The position numbers and the translations under genes were made by a program. Under the pieces are notes generated by a model, which saw only the letters and a program-made list of their open reading frames with translations, was not told the origin of the DNA and ran no database searches. A DNA stretch of 64,000 bases from Gloeocapsa sp. UFS-A4-WI-NPMV-4B04 (GTDB lineage Bacteria; Cyanobacteriota; Cyanobacteriia; Cyanobacteriales; Chroococcidiopsidaceae), in assembly GCA_019359535.1 (NCBI GenBank), contig JAHHHE010000002.1:31435-95434 (forward strand), read 5' to 3'. The stretch's first letter is position 1, and every line of letters starts with the position of its first letter. Shown here piece after piece: positions 39,412 to 49,406 of the stretch.

Positions 39412-40200
39412 TTGATCATGGCAACTTCCACTTGTATTCACTCTGATGGCATGGAACTATTAATTTCTTACTGCAAGAATCCTTCTATTCAACTTCGTAA
39501 TCAGTTGGTAAAGTTACATACTGGTTTAGTGCGAAAGATAGCTCATCAATTCACTCATCAATGCACCGAACCGTATGAAGATTTAGAACAAATCGGTTAC
39601 TTTGGCTTAATTCGGGCGATTGAGCGGTTCAAACCCAACCAAGGATATGCTTTTAGTTCTTTTGCCGTTCCCTATATCAGAGGTGAAATTCTACATTTTT
39701 TACGCGATCGCTCTTCTGTTGTAAAAATTCCCCGGCGCTGGCAAGAACTCTACACTGAAGGGCAAAAGGTTCGCAAAGAATTAACTATTACTCTAGGCCG
39801 CTGCCCTAAAGATACCGAAATTGCTCGCCAACTTCAGATATCGGTTCAAGAATGGCGAGACACTCAATTAGCTACTCAAAACCGCTTAACTTTAAGTTTA
39901 GATACCACCGTTGTTCAACAAATTGATTGCCCTATAACTTTGGGTGAGGTATTACCAGATCATCGCTCTACTGCGCTCCAGCAACAAGAAGAAGAACGGC
40001 AACAATTACAAGGCGCTATGAGTCAATTAGAAGAGAAGACTAGGACAGCAGTTGAGTTGGTTTTTTTGAAAGAACTTTCTCGGAAAGAAGCCGCTAAACG
40101 AATTGGTACTAGCCCAATGACAGTGACACGCTATTTGCAAAGAGGTAAGGAGCAATTAGTATCTCTTTTACAACCACAGATTTTACAAACTGGAACTTGA
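39412..40200 (+). CDS. sigF: RNA polymerase sigma factor, SigF-type (group 3)
   Basis: YEDLEQIGYFGLIRAIERFKPNQGYAFSSFAVPYIRGEILHFLRDRSSVVKIPRRWQELY; C-terminal HTH SRKEAAKRIGTSPMTVTRYLQRG. Confidence 0.88.
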   Translation: MIMATSTCIHSDGMELLISYCKNPSIQLRNQLVKLHTGLVRKIAHQFTHQCTEPYEDLEQIGYFGLIRAIERFKPNQGYAFSSFAVPYIRGEILHFLRDRSSVVKIPRRWQELYTEGQKVRKELTITLGRCPKDTEIARQLQISVQEWRDTQLATQNRLTLSLDTTVVQQIDCPITLGEVLPDHRSTALQQQEEERQQLQGAMSQLEEKTRTAVELVFLKELSRKEAAKRIGTSPMTVTRYLQRGKEQLVSLLQPQILQTGT

Positions 40201-40222
40201 TATTGTTTCTATTTACTTATGC

Positions 40223-41419
40223 TTGGAATTAAGATTCAAATCAAAAGTTATAGCAAATGCTTTGCCTCTAAATATTATGAATAACACTGTAGCCTTAACA
40301 AATCATATTTCGGATTTTTTGGATTTTGAAATTGTTAAAATTGACACCAAGCTCATTACCAATTTTAGTAATAAATGGTTTTCAAAGCAAGAGCAAATTA
40401 AGGCTGAAAGATTTACTCAACATTTGAGTAAAAATGAATTATCTATAAATGTTCGTGACAATCAGCTATTAAAACTACTTTATTTAGTATTTGAAGAAAC
40501 AGGTGAGCTTCCCTCAACTCGTTCCTGTCTCTACAAAGAAGGGCTAGAGATTTTGCTAAAAAAATGGGATAATACAAGCGATATAGAGCAAAACCAAGTT
40601 TATAAAAGACTATCGGTACAGCGAAAGCAAAATTTACTAAGTCAAATTGCCCTAAAAACTTTTGAGCAAAATAACTACTGTTTTAGCGCCCAAGAACTAA
40701 AACAATATATCACTGATTATATTTGCAACTTACCTAATGCCCAAACAAATCTAGAATTGTTGCAACAAGATAGTGAGGCAGTGTTGAAGTCTATTGAGGC
40801 ACAACATGAAATATTACTGGAACTAGCACCAGGAATTTACTCTTTCTCTTTACTAGCATTTCATGAGTATTTCACTGCAAAAGAAATTATAGACAGTCCT
40901 AACCCAGAAGTATTAGAAAAAGCCTTACAAAATCTGTCTAGCCATACTACTGAACCTCGCTGGTATGAAGTCTTTTTGCTTGTAGCTGGTATGTTGCGAA
41001 ATGCAGAGTATTTATTAACATTAATAAAGCATCAGGCTGATAATCTCGTGGCTTCAGATGAAAAAATCCAGCAGTTTATCGCCACAAGTAATAACAAAAT
41101 TACTTTAGAGAATAATCCTTATAAACTATCAGCTTTACGAGCGTTTAACCTCGAATGTGTGCTTGATCTTAAATTTGATTTTGCCCGTGTCCTTGACCGT
41201 AACCTTGCCTACGACCTTGACTTTAATCTTGCTCGTGTTCATACATACACTGATGAAATGAAACATTGGCAATTCAGCGAACAGCAAAAGAAAACGCTGA
41301 AGCAGTATTACGATGCGAACAAATTATTAGCAGATTGCCTAACTAACGCTCATTACATAACTCGCAGTGTGCGCGAAGAAATTGAGAATACTTTGTTACT
41401 ACCGTCTGAAATTTTGTAG
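40223..41419 (+). pseudogene. Truncated NACHT-family NTPase: C-terminal helical region only, no ATPase domain
   Basis: GELPSTRSCLYKEGLEILLKKWDN...VYKRLSVQRKQNLLSQIALKTFEQNNYCFS...IYSFSLLAFHEYFTAKEI resembles the post-NACHT region of cyanobacterial STAND proteins; no Walker A/B in the ORF or before it. Confidence 0.75.
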
Positions 41420-41719
41420 AGATATAGGGCAATTTCATCTTTAATTGGCGGCTGAAATAATCCAAAAGATGAAAGTATCTGTAGCTGTCTAGAGATAGAA
41501 GTGTTTTGGGGAGAATAATTCTTGCCAAAAACTTCCGTTGAAGAATATGTCTAACTAAGAGCGTGAGTTCTACGCTTCTAGTATTGAACAGTTGCAACAG
41601 TATCAAAAGGTTTTTGCAAGATATATAACAGAGTTAAAATGTCGGTCAGATGACCGGAACAAACAATTCAACAATCGCCCTGAAATAGAGCAATTTCGTA
41701 GCTTACAGCATTAGTTCCA

Positions 41720-42045
41720 CTGGATCAGCAACTTGATGTGCGCGATCGCTTAGGCAAAAACTGGACTTACATTGCCCTTAAAGACAAGATTTAGGGACAC
41801 TAACTTAAGTTGGGTAAATTTAGCTGGGCAAGACCTTCAGAAAATCAACCTCAGGAGAGTTAACATGGCAAAGACGAACCCTGTAAGGCTTGGCTATGTT
41901 TTTCAAACTTGAGTGGAGCAAATTTAACTTTAGCTGACCTTCAAAGGGTAGACTTAGGTAGTCCAAACTTAGAAAAAGCTAATCTGAAGTGAGCAAACCT
42001 GAACGATGCAAACCTCAGTGGCTATGCCTAATGGCACGACTCACG
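41720..42045 (+). pseudogene. Decayed pentapeptide-repeat coding remnant with in-frame stops
   Basis: Short reading segments VNLAGQDLQKINLRRVNMAKTN, LSGANLTLADLQRVDLGSPNLEKANLK*ANLNDANLSG interrupted by stops and frame changes. Confidence 0.7.
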
Positions 42046-42390
42046 AGTAGACTTTCCCATCTGGAAGTCCAATAAAATAATTGTATTCTCATTTAGCCTC
42101 AGGAACGATCGCTTTAATACTTTAGTCAATTAAAATGCGTCGGCGAAAGCGTTGCGCTCTTCGAGTCTACGAGCGTCAGCTCACCGCAGGCATCGCTTTT
42201 ACTCATTACACTATTTATGTTTTGTTTGTGTAGCAGCAAATATTCCCACAAGCGGACATCTCCGTCACTCTTGCGCTCATTCAATCCGTTGTCGTAATCG
42301 TATTTGAACAGGTGTTAATTGCTACTTAAGATTATTTGTGTAAAGATGTAAGAATTGATACTAATAATTTAAACAACTAATTAAAAGAAT

Positions 42391-43524
42391 ATGACTAAAA
42401 TCCACCATAAAATCGAAACTAAGAAAAAGATAAAAGTACAAAGGCATTTCAAGGATAATTCTGCTATAGCCTTAAGAGCTTTACTTGTATTAGGGGGGAT
42501 ATTTATTGTACCAAGCCTTTCAGTAGATGCTAAAACGGATATTTATCAAGCTCATTCAAGCCAGATCCTACTAAGTCAGGCTGTGACAACCAATACCCCG
42601 AACATCGCACAGAGTACAAAGCGGTTAGTGTTCAACGATGTACAAGGAGGTGTAGCTAGTGCAGCCCGGAGTGTAACTCTCCGCAATACAGGTAATGCTA
42701 ACTTAACCATCGAGAGTCTTAGACTTAGTGGCATAGATGCCAACCAGTTCAAAATTACCCAACAGCCTACGCTACCGATAACCCTTGCAGCAGGTAGCTC
42801 CACTACAGTAAGTATCGCCTTCAATCCTACTACTATCGGGCCTTTAGAGGCTCTGCTCCAGATTAATAGTAACGATCCTGATACGCCACAAGCTACAGTC
42901 AGCTTGCGAGGTTTGGGAACCAAAGGGTTAGGAGGGCAAAACGAGCCATCACTCCAGTGGATTTTGGATACCTATCAGAGTCCTATTAATGTAGGAGATC
43001 CAAACCCCGCAGACAGTTCTCTCTCAACAACGAATCCCTTGGGTGATGAGGTTAGTATTTCTCAATTTCAAAAGGCAGGTACAGGGCCAGTCACCCTAGA
43101 GCCGATCGCGGTTTTTGCGCCAAAAAGTAGCTCAGGCATTGTTGCCAAGTTCGGCTACTATACCTCAGGCAATCCTGCCAGCAAAACTCAACTTTTTACA
43201 GTACCAAATGCAAGTTACCAATCGCTGAAACCCTCAATATCAGGTACTACAAGGTTTGATCCAGGCACACGCAACTTTGGGTTCTATTCTATATGGCCCT
43301 TGTTCAATAACCGGACAATTTATAACGAGGATAATCTCAACACCTTCTCAGGTGCTATTCCTCACCATGTACGAGTCTATCCACTCAAAAACCCAAATGG
43401 TACAGTTGTCCCCAATGCTTATGTTTTAGCAACTGAGGAACATACCAGTGTGTTTGACTACCAAGATTTTGCCGTAATTATCCGTAACGTCAAACCTGCA
43501 ACTACGCCAACTTTTCAAAATTAA
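42391..43524 (+). CDS. Choice-of-anchor D (ASPM-SPD-2-Hydin-like) domain secreted protein
   Basis: Signal-like N-terminus; SVTLRNTGNANLTIESLRLSGIDANQFKITQQPTLPITLAAGSSTTVSIAFNPTTIGPLEALLQINSNDPDTPQATVSLRG. Confidence 0.8.
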   Translation: MTKIHHKIETKKKIKVQRHFKDNSAIALRALLVLGGIFIVPSLSVDAKTDIYQAHSSQILLSQAVTTNTPNIAQSTKRLVFNDVQGGVASAARSVTLRNTGNANLTIESLRLSGIDANQFKITQQPTLPITLAAGSSTTVSIAFNPTTIGPLEALLQINSNDPDTPQATVSLRGLGTKGLGGQNEPSLQWILDTYQSPINVGDPNPADSSLSTTNPLGDEVSISQFQKAGTGPVTLEPIAVFAPKSSSGIVAKFGYYTSGNPASKTQLFTVPNASYQSLKPSISGTTRFDPGTRNFGFYSIWPLFNNRTIYNEDNLNTFSGAIPHHVRVYPLKNPNGTVVPNAYVLATEEHTSVFDYQDFAVIIRNVKPATTPTFQN

Positions 43525-43528
43525 CGAA

Positions 43529-45574
43529 TTACCGCGATTTGAGTTCGGCGATCGCACCTTTGGTTAATCCGGCGATCGCCTGCTCTGTTGCTTTCGGTAA
43601 GTGGTAATATTTTCCGCCTGCTGTTTGAGCCAATTCTTTGGCAAATCCAGTGGAGATAAATTTATTTTCTGTATCAATTACCAACAACTGCATTCCCAAC
43701 GCCCGAATTCTGGCAGCAATTTCTAACAGTTCGCCTTTAATATCCGGCTTTCCCCCTTCCTCCTGCGGCTCCCCAAGCGAACGTGATAGGGGAATATTCC
43801 CGCGCCCGTCTGTAATTGCCACAATCACGACTTGCCCGATATCTCCAGACATTTGAGCATTAGTACCTACTCTTACCGCCTGAGTCAAACCATGTGCCAG
43901 AGGTGAACCACCGCCACAAGGCAACCGTTCCAGCCGTCGCCGTGCTGCGGCAATTGAACGAGTCGGTGGTAAAAGTATCTCAGCTTGTTCGCCTCGGAAG
44001 GGAATTAAGGCTACCTGATCACGGTTTTCATAAGCTTCTGTCAACAGTCGCATCACCGCCCCCTTAGCAGACTGCATCCGATTCAGCGCCATTGAGCCAG
44101 AAGCATCAACTACAAAAACAACCAATGCTCCAGCTTTGCGGACTAAGCGCTTTGAGCGCACATCTCCTTGTTCCACAATTACTCGCCGCTCCCCCCTTGC
44201 GCCCCTTATTAAGGGGGGCTGGGGGGAGCGCTCACGCCGAGCCTTTTGATATGGTGCAGCAGCCCTAAGTGTGGCATCAACCGCAATTCGTTTTACTGGG
44301 CCTTTCGGCAACATCGGCTTAACGTAGCGCCCTCGATCTTCAGAAAAAATCAGACTCCGACTACCAGACTTACCGCGCCGTTGAGCCATTTGAGCAAAGT
44401 AAAGCACACTGGGGTCAAGAATCACGCCTTCAGGATCAAAAACAAATTCTTCAGGAATGCTGGGTGGTTCTTGATCGGATTCTTCAGGTTCGTCTTCTTT
44501 TTCCTCCTCCTCCTGTTCTTGTTCAGATTGGTCCTGATTCTCAGGCGGTGGTGGCGGTGGCGGTGGTGGCGGTTCTTCTGGTGGTGTCTGGATAATTGTT
44601 GCGCGTGGCACAATTACCAATTCCACAGCACGGCGTAAATCTTCTGCGTTTACTGCTGTACGTCCATCCAAGGCGGCAGATGCTTTGGCAACTCGTAAAG
44701 CGAATAACTCGGCTCGATGTCCTTGTACTCCGGCTCGAATTGCTTCGTCAACTAAATAAGCGATTTGCTCATGAGTAATGCCGACATCCTTTAACCATTC
44801 CCGCGCCAAAATAATCTGAGTTTTGAGAGCGTCTAAGTCTTCGCTGTACTGCAAAAGAAACTCTTGGGGTGAAGCGGCGTATTGAATAACTTGGTCTACT
44901 GCCTGGACTCGTTGATCTAAGCCTAATACACTATCAGCCGAGAGAGCGATCGCAATTCTATCGAGCAAATGTTCCCGCAGCGCCCCTTCTTCTGGGTTGT
45001 AGGTAGCAATAAATAGCGGCTTGCAAGGATGCTGAAAACTAATGCCTTCTCGCTCGATGCGGTTACGCCCATCAGTTAATACTGTTAACAGTTGGTTGCT
45101 GATATTGTCATCAAGTAAATTAATTTCATCTATATACAAAACGCCTCGGTTTGCCTGCGCCAATAACCCCGGTTGAAACACTGATTCTCCCTGTTTAACC
45201 GACTGTTCCACATCTACTGAACCTAAAAGTCGGTCCTCTGTGGTTCCTAGCGGAATTTGCACAAAAGGCGCTGCGATCACTTCCCTAGCGACTGTTGCAG
45301 CGTCAGATACTTCTGCCAATAGCTTGTCATCCCATTCTTGGGGGCAGCTAGGGTCACAGTTGCTGATCGAGCCAATGACTACTTCAATCGGTGGCAAAAG
45401 GGTGTGCAGGGCGCGAGCCATCACGGATTTAGCAGTGCCGCGACGACCTGCGATCGCTACTCCCCCCAAACCCGGATCAACTGCTGCCAATAGCAAGGCT
45501 AATTTAATCGCTTCTTGACCGACTACGGCTGTCAGGGGAAAGCTAGTAACAAGTTGAATCGTGGGCGCAGGCAT
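43529..45574 (-). CDS. chlD: Magnesium chelatase subunit D
   Basis: AAA domain, polyproline/acidic linker, vWA with [27 protein letters not shown]. Confidence 0.95.
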   Translation of the reverse strand: MPAPTIQLVTSFPLTAVVGQEAIKLALLLAAVDPGLGGVAIAGRRGTAKSVMARALHTLLPPIEVVIGSISNCDPSCPQEWDDKLLAEVSDAATVAREVIAAPFVQIPLGTTEDRLLGSVDVEQSVKQGESVFQPGLLAQANRGVLYIDEINLLDDNISNQLLTVLTDGRNRIEREGISFQHPCKPLFIATYNPEEGALREHLLDRIAIALSADSVLGLDQRVQAVDQVIQYAASPQEFLLQYSEDLDALKTQIILAREWLKDVGITHEQIAYLVDEAIRAGVQGHRAELFALRVAKASAALDGRTAVNAEDLRRAVELVIVPRATIIQTPPEEPPPPPPPPPPENQDQSEQEQEEEEKEDEPEESDQEPPSIPEEFVFDPEGVILDPSVLYFAQMAQRRGKSGSRSLIFSEDRGRYVKPMLPKGPVKRIAVDATLRAAAPYQKARRERSPQPPLIRGARGERRVIVEQGDVRSKRLVRKAGALVVFVVDASGSMALNRMQSAKGAVMRLLTEAYENRDQVALIPFRGEQAEILLPPTRSIAAARRRLERLPCGGGSPLAHGLTQAVRVGTNAQMSGDIGQVVIVAITDGRGNIPLSRSLGEPQEEGGKPDIKGELLEIAARIRALGMQLLVIDTENKFISTGFAKELAQTAGGKYYHLPKATEQAIAGLTKGAIAELKSR
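44187..44230. repeat. GC-rich inverted repeat (cgctccccccttgcgccccttattaaggggggctggggggagcg) in frame inside chlD
   Basis: Direct read; encodes [16 protein letters not shown] in the linker of ChlD. Confidence 0.85.
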
Positions 45575-45922
45575 CGTTTTTATCTTCGAGCTTTCCAGGC
45601 TTCTAGCATATCAATATTTAAGTGTATTTCTACAACAATCTCTAAGTCTGGGTTAAATGATTTTTAACTAACTTGGCGATCGCTCATTCATGTCTATGCC
45701 TCGAAATTAATGCTTTCTTTAAGGGTTTGAATCAAGATATTCTATCTATTCATCTATCACTTTTCATTACATCATTTTTCAATTAATTTCAATGTAACTT
45801 TGTGATATAAATTTGTGGAAAACACTACTATAAATGACGTAAAACTACCTTCAATTGTGAATTATCACTAATGAAAGTTTATTTATAATAGTAATATAAG
45901 TGAGAGCATAGTGCAAAGCTAA

Positions 45923-46279
45923 ATGAGAATACAATCATCTGTGCTAGTACATCTAGGATTCGGTAAGTATGTGCGCTCAGATCAGGTAACAGCCGTATTA
46001 CCGATTGACGAAGAGCGTGGGCCAGGTAGACGGACTTTTGTTCATGTACAGGGGCAAACAGACCCAATTATAGCCTCGCGTGCTGAAGACTCAATTGTGC
46101 GCGATCTTGTACAGGAGCCGCGTGAAGTTACTCAGTCACGCCAGCAGCAGGAAATTTTACACGATTTACTGCTTAATTTGAATAATGTCAACGCAACTGT
46201 GCGCCGAATTGCCCGTGACGAGGGCGGACTTGACCTCGAACTTTTAGAACGGCGCATCCGCGAAGTTTTAAAGGATTAG
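45923..46279 (+). CDS. Conserved 118-aa cyanobacterial protein, possibly RemA/DUF370-like at the N-terminus
   Basis: VLVHLGFGKYVRSDQVTAVLPIDEERGPGRRTFVHVQGQTDPIIASRAEDSIVRDL; resemblance to RemA is by eye only. Confidence 0.5.
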   Translation: MRIQSSVLVHLGFGKYVRSDQVTAVLPIDEERGPGRRTFVHVQGQTDPIIASRAEDSIVRDLVQEPREVTQSRQQQEILHDLLLNLNNVNATVRRIARDEGGLDLELLERRIREVLKD

Positions 46280-46317
46280 TCAAGCGCTAAGAAGTGATGA
46301 GTGAAGAAGTGATAAGT

Positions 46318-46473
46318 GAGTAGACATGAACATATTTTATTCCACTACTCACTTACTACTTCATCTATCGCCTCAGTTTTATTTCACTGAAGAAGAGTGA
46401 GCAGTGAGTAGACATAAACATATTTTATTCCACTACTTACTACTTCATCTATCGCTTTAGTTTTATTTCACTG
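46318..46473. repeat. Imperfect tandem duplication, two copies of an about 70-bp unit
   Basis: gagtagacatgaacatattttattccactactcac...ttcatctatcgcctcagttttatttcactg (46318-46389) and gagtagacataaacatattttattccactac...ttcatctatcgctttagttttatttcactg (46406-46473). Confidence 0.85.
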
Positions 46474-46745
46474 TTAAAGTAATTGGTTCTATAATCACTG
46501 GGCCTAAGTGTATTTGTTGCTTAACTTCGGCGAACTTCTGCTGTGCCAGTTTCTCAGGAGCAATAAGAGAGATTACAATCCCACTACGTAGAAACGGATC
46601 AAAGATCCATCGCCTGAAGTATGGATAAATAATCTGCGAGAATATATGTAAAATTACTTAATCTTTTAGTATCAATACGATTATCGACCGTAACCTTATA
46701 GCCGCCTTCAGCCCCGTTCATAGGCAGCATATTCATTTCTTTTCC

Positions 46746-47984
46746 TTACTCTCTAGTCGCTATTTCCTTTTCTGTCGCTGCTTCTTCAGTAGTTTCGACT
46801 TGCAATGGAAAGACTACGGTAAAGGTTGAGCCAACTCCAACTTGTGATATTAACTCAATTCTGCCTTGCAGTAGTTTTACTAACCGAGATACGATCGCCA
46901 AACCAAGACCTGTACTATCGGGCAATTGTGGCTTAGTGCTAGAACTCGCTTGCACATAAGGATCAAAGATATGTGCTTGATCTTCTGGCGAAATTCCTAA
47001 CCCAGTATCAGAAATAGCGATCGCCCACTGCTGATTAGCTAGCATTTGGCACGTTACTTCTACGCTTCCAGAGTCAGTGTAGCGAATTGCATTACTCGCA
47101 AGATTGGTGACAATTTGCTGTAGGCGCAAGGAGTCTGTCAAAACTTGCTCAGGAGCGCTATGCACATCAATCGACATTGTAAGGTTTTTTGCACGTGCTA
47201 AAGGCTCTAATACTTCTATGACATTTTTAATTAAAAAGCGCACATTTGTTGGTACTGCTTGCAGTTTCATTTTCCCCGCCTCGTAGCGGGAGACTTCTAA
47301 TGAATCGTTAATTAGGCGCAGTAACTGTCTACCATTGCGTAACACGCGCTCAATGTGTTCCAAATTGGCAAAGGTGTCTTTTAGCTCTGGTTCTTGCTGT
47401 CGTTGTTGGCGTAAAAACAGATCGGAGTAGCCAATAATCGAAGTCAGAGGCGTTTTTAGCTCGTGTGCAAGATAAGACAGATTGTCTTGATTAGCGCGAA
47501 CCAAGCGAGTCATTTCTTGATTGGTAAGCATCAGCTGACTTTGTACCTGCTGTAGTTCCCCTAGTCGCTCATCTAGATAAGTTTGAAAGCATCTCGCGAT
47601 CACTTCATCAATTGCAGTATCAATAATCCGGCACGCTCGCAGCACTTCTAGCGCTGAACCTTTGAGCAAATCTTCTTCTAAAGTAGAAAATATTACCCAG
47701 CGAACTAAGCGGTACTCCCGTGCAATTTCCTTTGCCTCAAAACCTTGTTTAGCCCTGAGAGTGCCATGCTCTAAACTTTTGTCTACCAACGTCTGAATGT
47801 CACTGTCTTCAGATTGGGATAGCATGGTTGCGATCGCTTGCAGAACAAGGGGAAGACCATCACGCACACCCTCATAGGGTAGGTGATTAACAGTTTCAAT
47901 CTTTCCATCCTGGCGAACCGCTTCAACCCAGTTCTCTATAATTGTGTCAATTTTATCAAGTAGCGCTTGGCTAAAATCATTCAT
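46746..47984 (-). CDS. Sensor histidine kinase with RsbRD-like N-terminal domain
   Basis: N-terminal helical ALLDKIDTIIENWVEAVRQDG; HisKA NLSYLAHELKTPLTSIIGYSDLFLR; HATPase QIVTNLASNAIRYTDSG, GTGLGLAI-like STGLGLAIV. Confidence 0.9.
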   Translation of the reverse strand: MNDFSQALLDKIDTIIENWVEAVRQDGKIETVNHLPYEGVRDGLPLVLQAIATMLSQSEDSDIQTLVDKSLEHGTLRAKQGFEAKEIAREYRLVRWVIFSTLEEDLLKGSALEVLRACRIIDTAIDEVIARCFQTYLDERLGELQQVQSQLMLTNQEMTRLVRANQDNLSYLAHELKTPLTSIIGYSDLFLRQQRQQEPELKDTFANLEHIERVLRNGRQLLRLINDSLEVSRYEAGKMKLQAVPTNVRFLIKNVIEVLEPLARAKNLTMSIDVHSAPEQVLTDSLRLQQIVTNLASNAIRYTDSGSVEVTCQMLANQQWAIAISDTGLGISPEDQAHIFDPYVQASSSTKPQLPDSTGLGLAIVSRLVKLLQGRIELISQVGVGSTFTVVFPLQVETTEEAATEKEIATRE

Positions 47985-48551
47985 GTCTTAGGCGTAAGAG
48001 AAAGTGAGTAAGGGAGCCTGTTGGCATTAAGTTAAAATAGCGCCTCACAGCGTAGCTGATGAGCCGTCGGTCGCTACGCGGTGACATTGCGCTTATTTGC
48101 TGTGTCTATCATTTAATCTCTAAACACCGTCTAAACGGCATCGCTTATCTTAGTTCTCCTCTACTTGTCTACCACGCCAGAATGATTTTTGCTGTAAATT
48201 TTGGATAAAATATATCTATATTTGGTACTATTGATTATTTTTATCTTTAGTGGTAATATTAATCTTCAGATAATTATGTCAGCTTAATCCAGTTGTTTCA
48301 TTACTTAAAAACTACAGATGTAGAATGACACTGGAGCGGAGGAACCAAATTTGGGGCGTATCTCTAATGTTTCTTATTAATTAAGAGACGAGATGGACAT
48401 CTCTCAGTCCTAGCCCGTCAGCTAACTTCGTAGGCATTGAGAGGAGACTGAAAGAGAATACATTTATATAATAATGTTGTGCTCTTATCAGTGTCCTTGG
48501 CTTGTACTGCTCAGTTTTGATGTACCTGCTCTCGACTCTGGGGAGTCTTAA

Positions 48552-49400
48552 ATGATATTTCACCTCAATCTTGCTGCGTTAGCGGTGGCTGTACTTGCTG
48601 CCTGGAGACGTACTAAACCAATTTTAATTCGGGATGTTGTCTTACTGCCTTTGGCTGGTTTTTTGGGGGTTATTTTACTGTGGTGGTTTGTTGCCACTTT
48701 CTTAACTGATTTAATGCCCACTCCAGCGCAAGCATTGGTAGCAAATTTAGATAATATTCTGCACCCCTTCTACCGCCGGGGACCTGGTAATTTGGGACTG
48801 GGTTGGTTATTACTGGCGAGTCTGCGACGGGTATTAATTGGCTTTGCACTAGGAGCGATCGTTGCTATTCCTGTTGGGTTTCTAATCGGGATGTCTAAAA
48901 AAGCAATGTTAGCACTCAATCCCATCATCCAGATTTTCAAGCCAGTATCGCCCCTAGCTTGGCTTCCGATTTCGCTAGCCATTTTTAACTTGGCAGATCC
49001 CTCTGCCATTTTTGTTATCTTCATTACCTCGCTGTGGCCCACAATTATTAACACTGCCCTTGGTGTCTCCAGTGTTTCCAAGGATTATATAGACGTAGCA
49101 CGAGTGCTGGAAATGCCCCAATGGAGAAGAATTACAAAAATTATCTGGCCTGCGAGTTTGCCGTATATTTTTACGGGGTTGCGAATTAGTTTAGGAATTG
49201 CCTGGCTAGTTATCGTTGCCGTAGAAATGCTCACTGGAGGCGTTGGTATCGGCTTTTTTGTTTGGGATGAATGGAGTCGGCTGAACCTGAGTTCAGTTTT
49301 TCTAGCCGTCCTGGTAATTGGCTTGACAGGGCTAATTCTTGACTATGCTGTAGGGAAAATTGAAACTTTAGTCACTCATCGACCTAAAACTTTAACTTAG
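48552..49400 (+). CDS. ABC transporter permease, NrtB/CmpB/SsuC-like
   Basis: Polytopic; VSPLAWLPISLAIFNLADPSAIFVIFITSLWPTIINTALGVSSVSKDYIDVARVLEMPQWRRITKIIWPASLPYIFTGLR. Confidence 0.88.
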   Translation: MIFHLNLAALAVAVLAAWRRTKPILIRDVVLLPLAGFLGVILLWWFVATFLTDLMPTPAQALVANLDNILHPFYRRGPGNLGLGWLLLASLRRVLIGFALGAIVAIPVGFLIGMSKKAMLALNPIIQIFKPVSPLAWLPISLAIFNLADPSAIFVIFITSLWPTIINTALGVSSVSKDYIDVARVLEMPQWRRITKIIWPASLPYIFTGLRISLGIAWLVIVAVEMLTGGVGIGFFVWDEWSRLNLSSVFLAVLVIGLTGLILDYAVGKIETLVTHRPKTLT

Positions 49401-49406
49401 CTGGAT

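Noticed and set aside
44440-44600. Polyproline and Glu-rich stretch in chlD considered as anomalous insertion
   Set aside because: A Pro-rich and acidic linker is normal for ChlD/BchD proteins.
44246-44638. Plus-strand ORF (130 aa) with Phe/Leu/Trp/Arg-rich sequence
   Set aside because: Antisense shadow of the proline/acidic linker of chlD on the minus strand.
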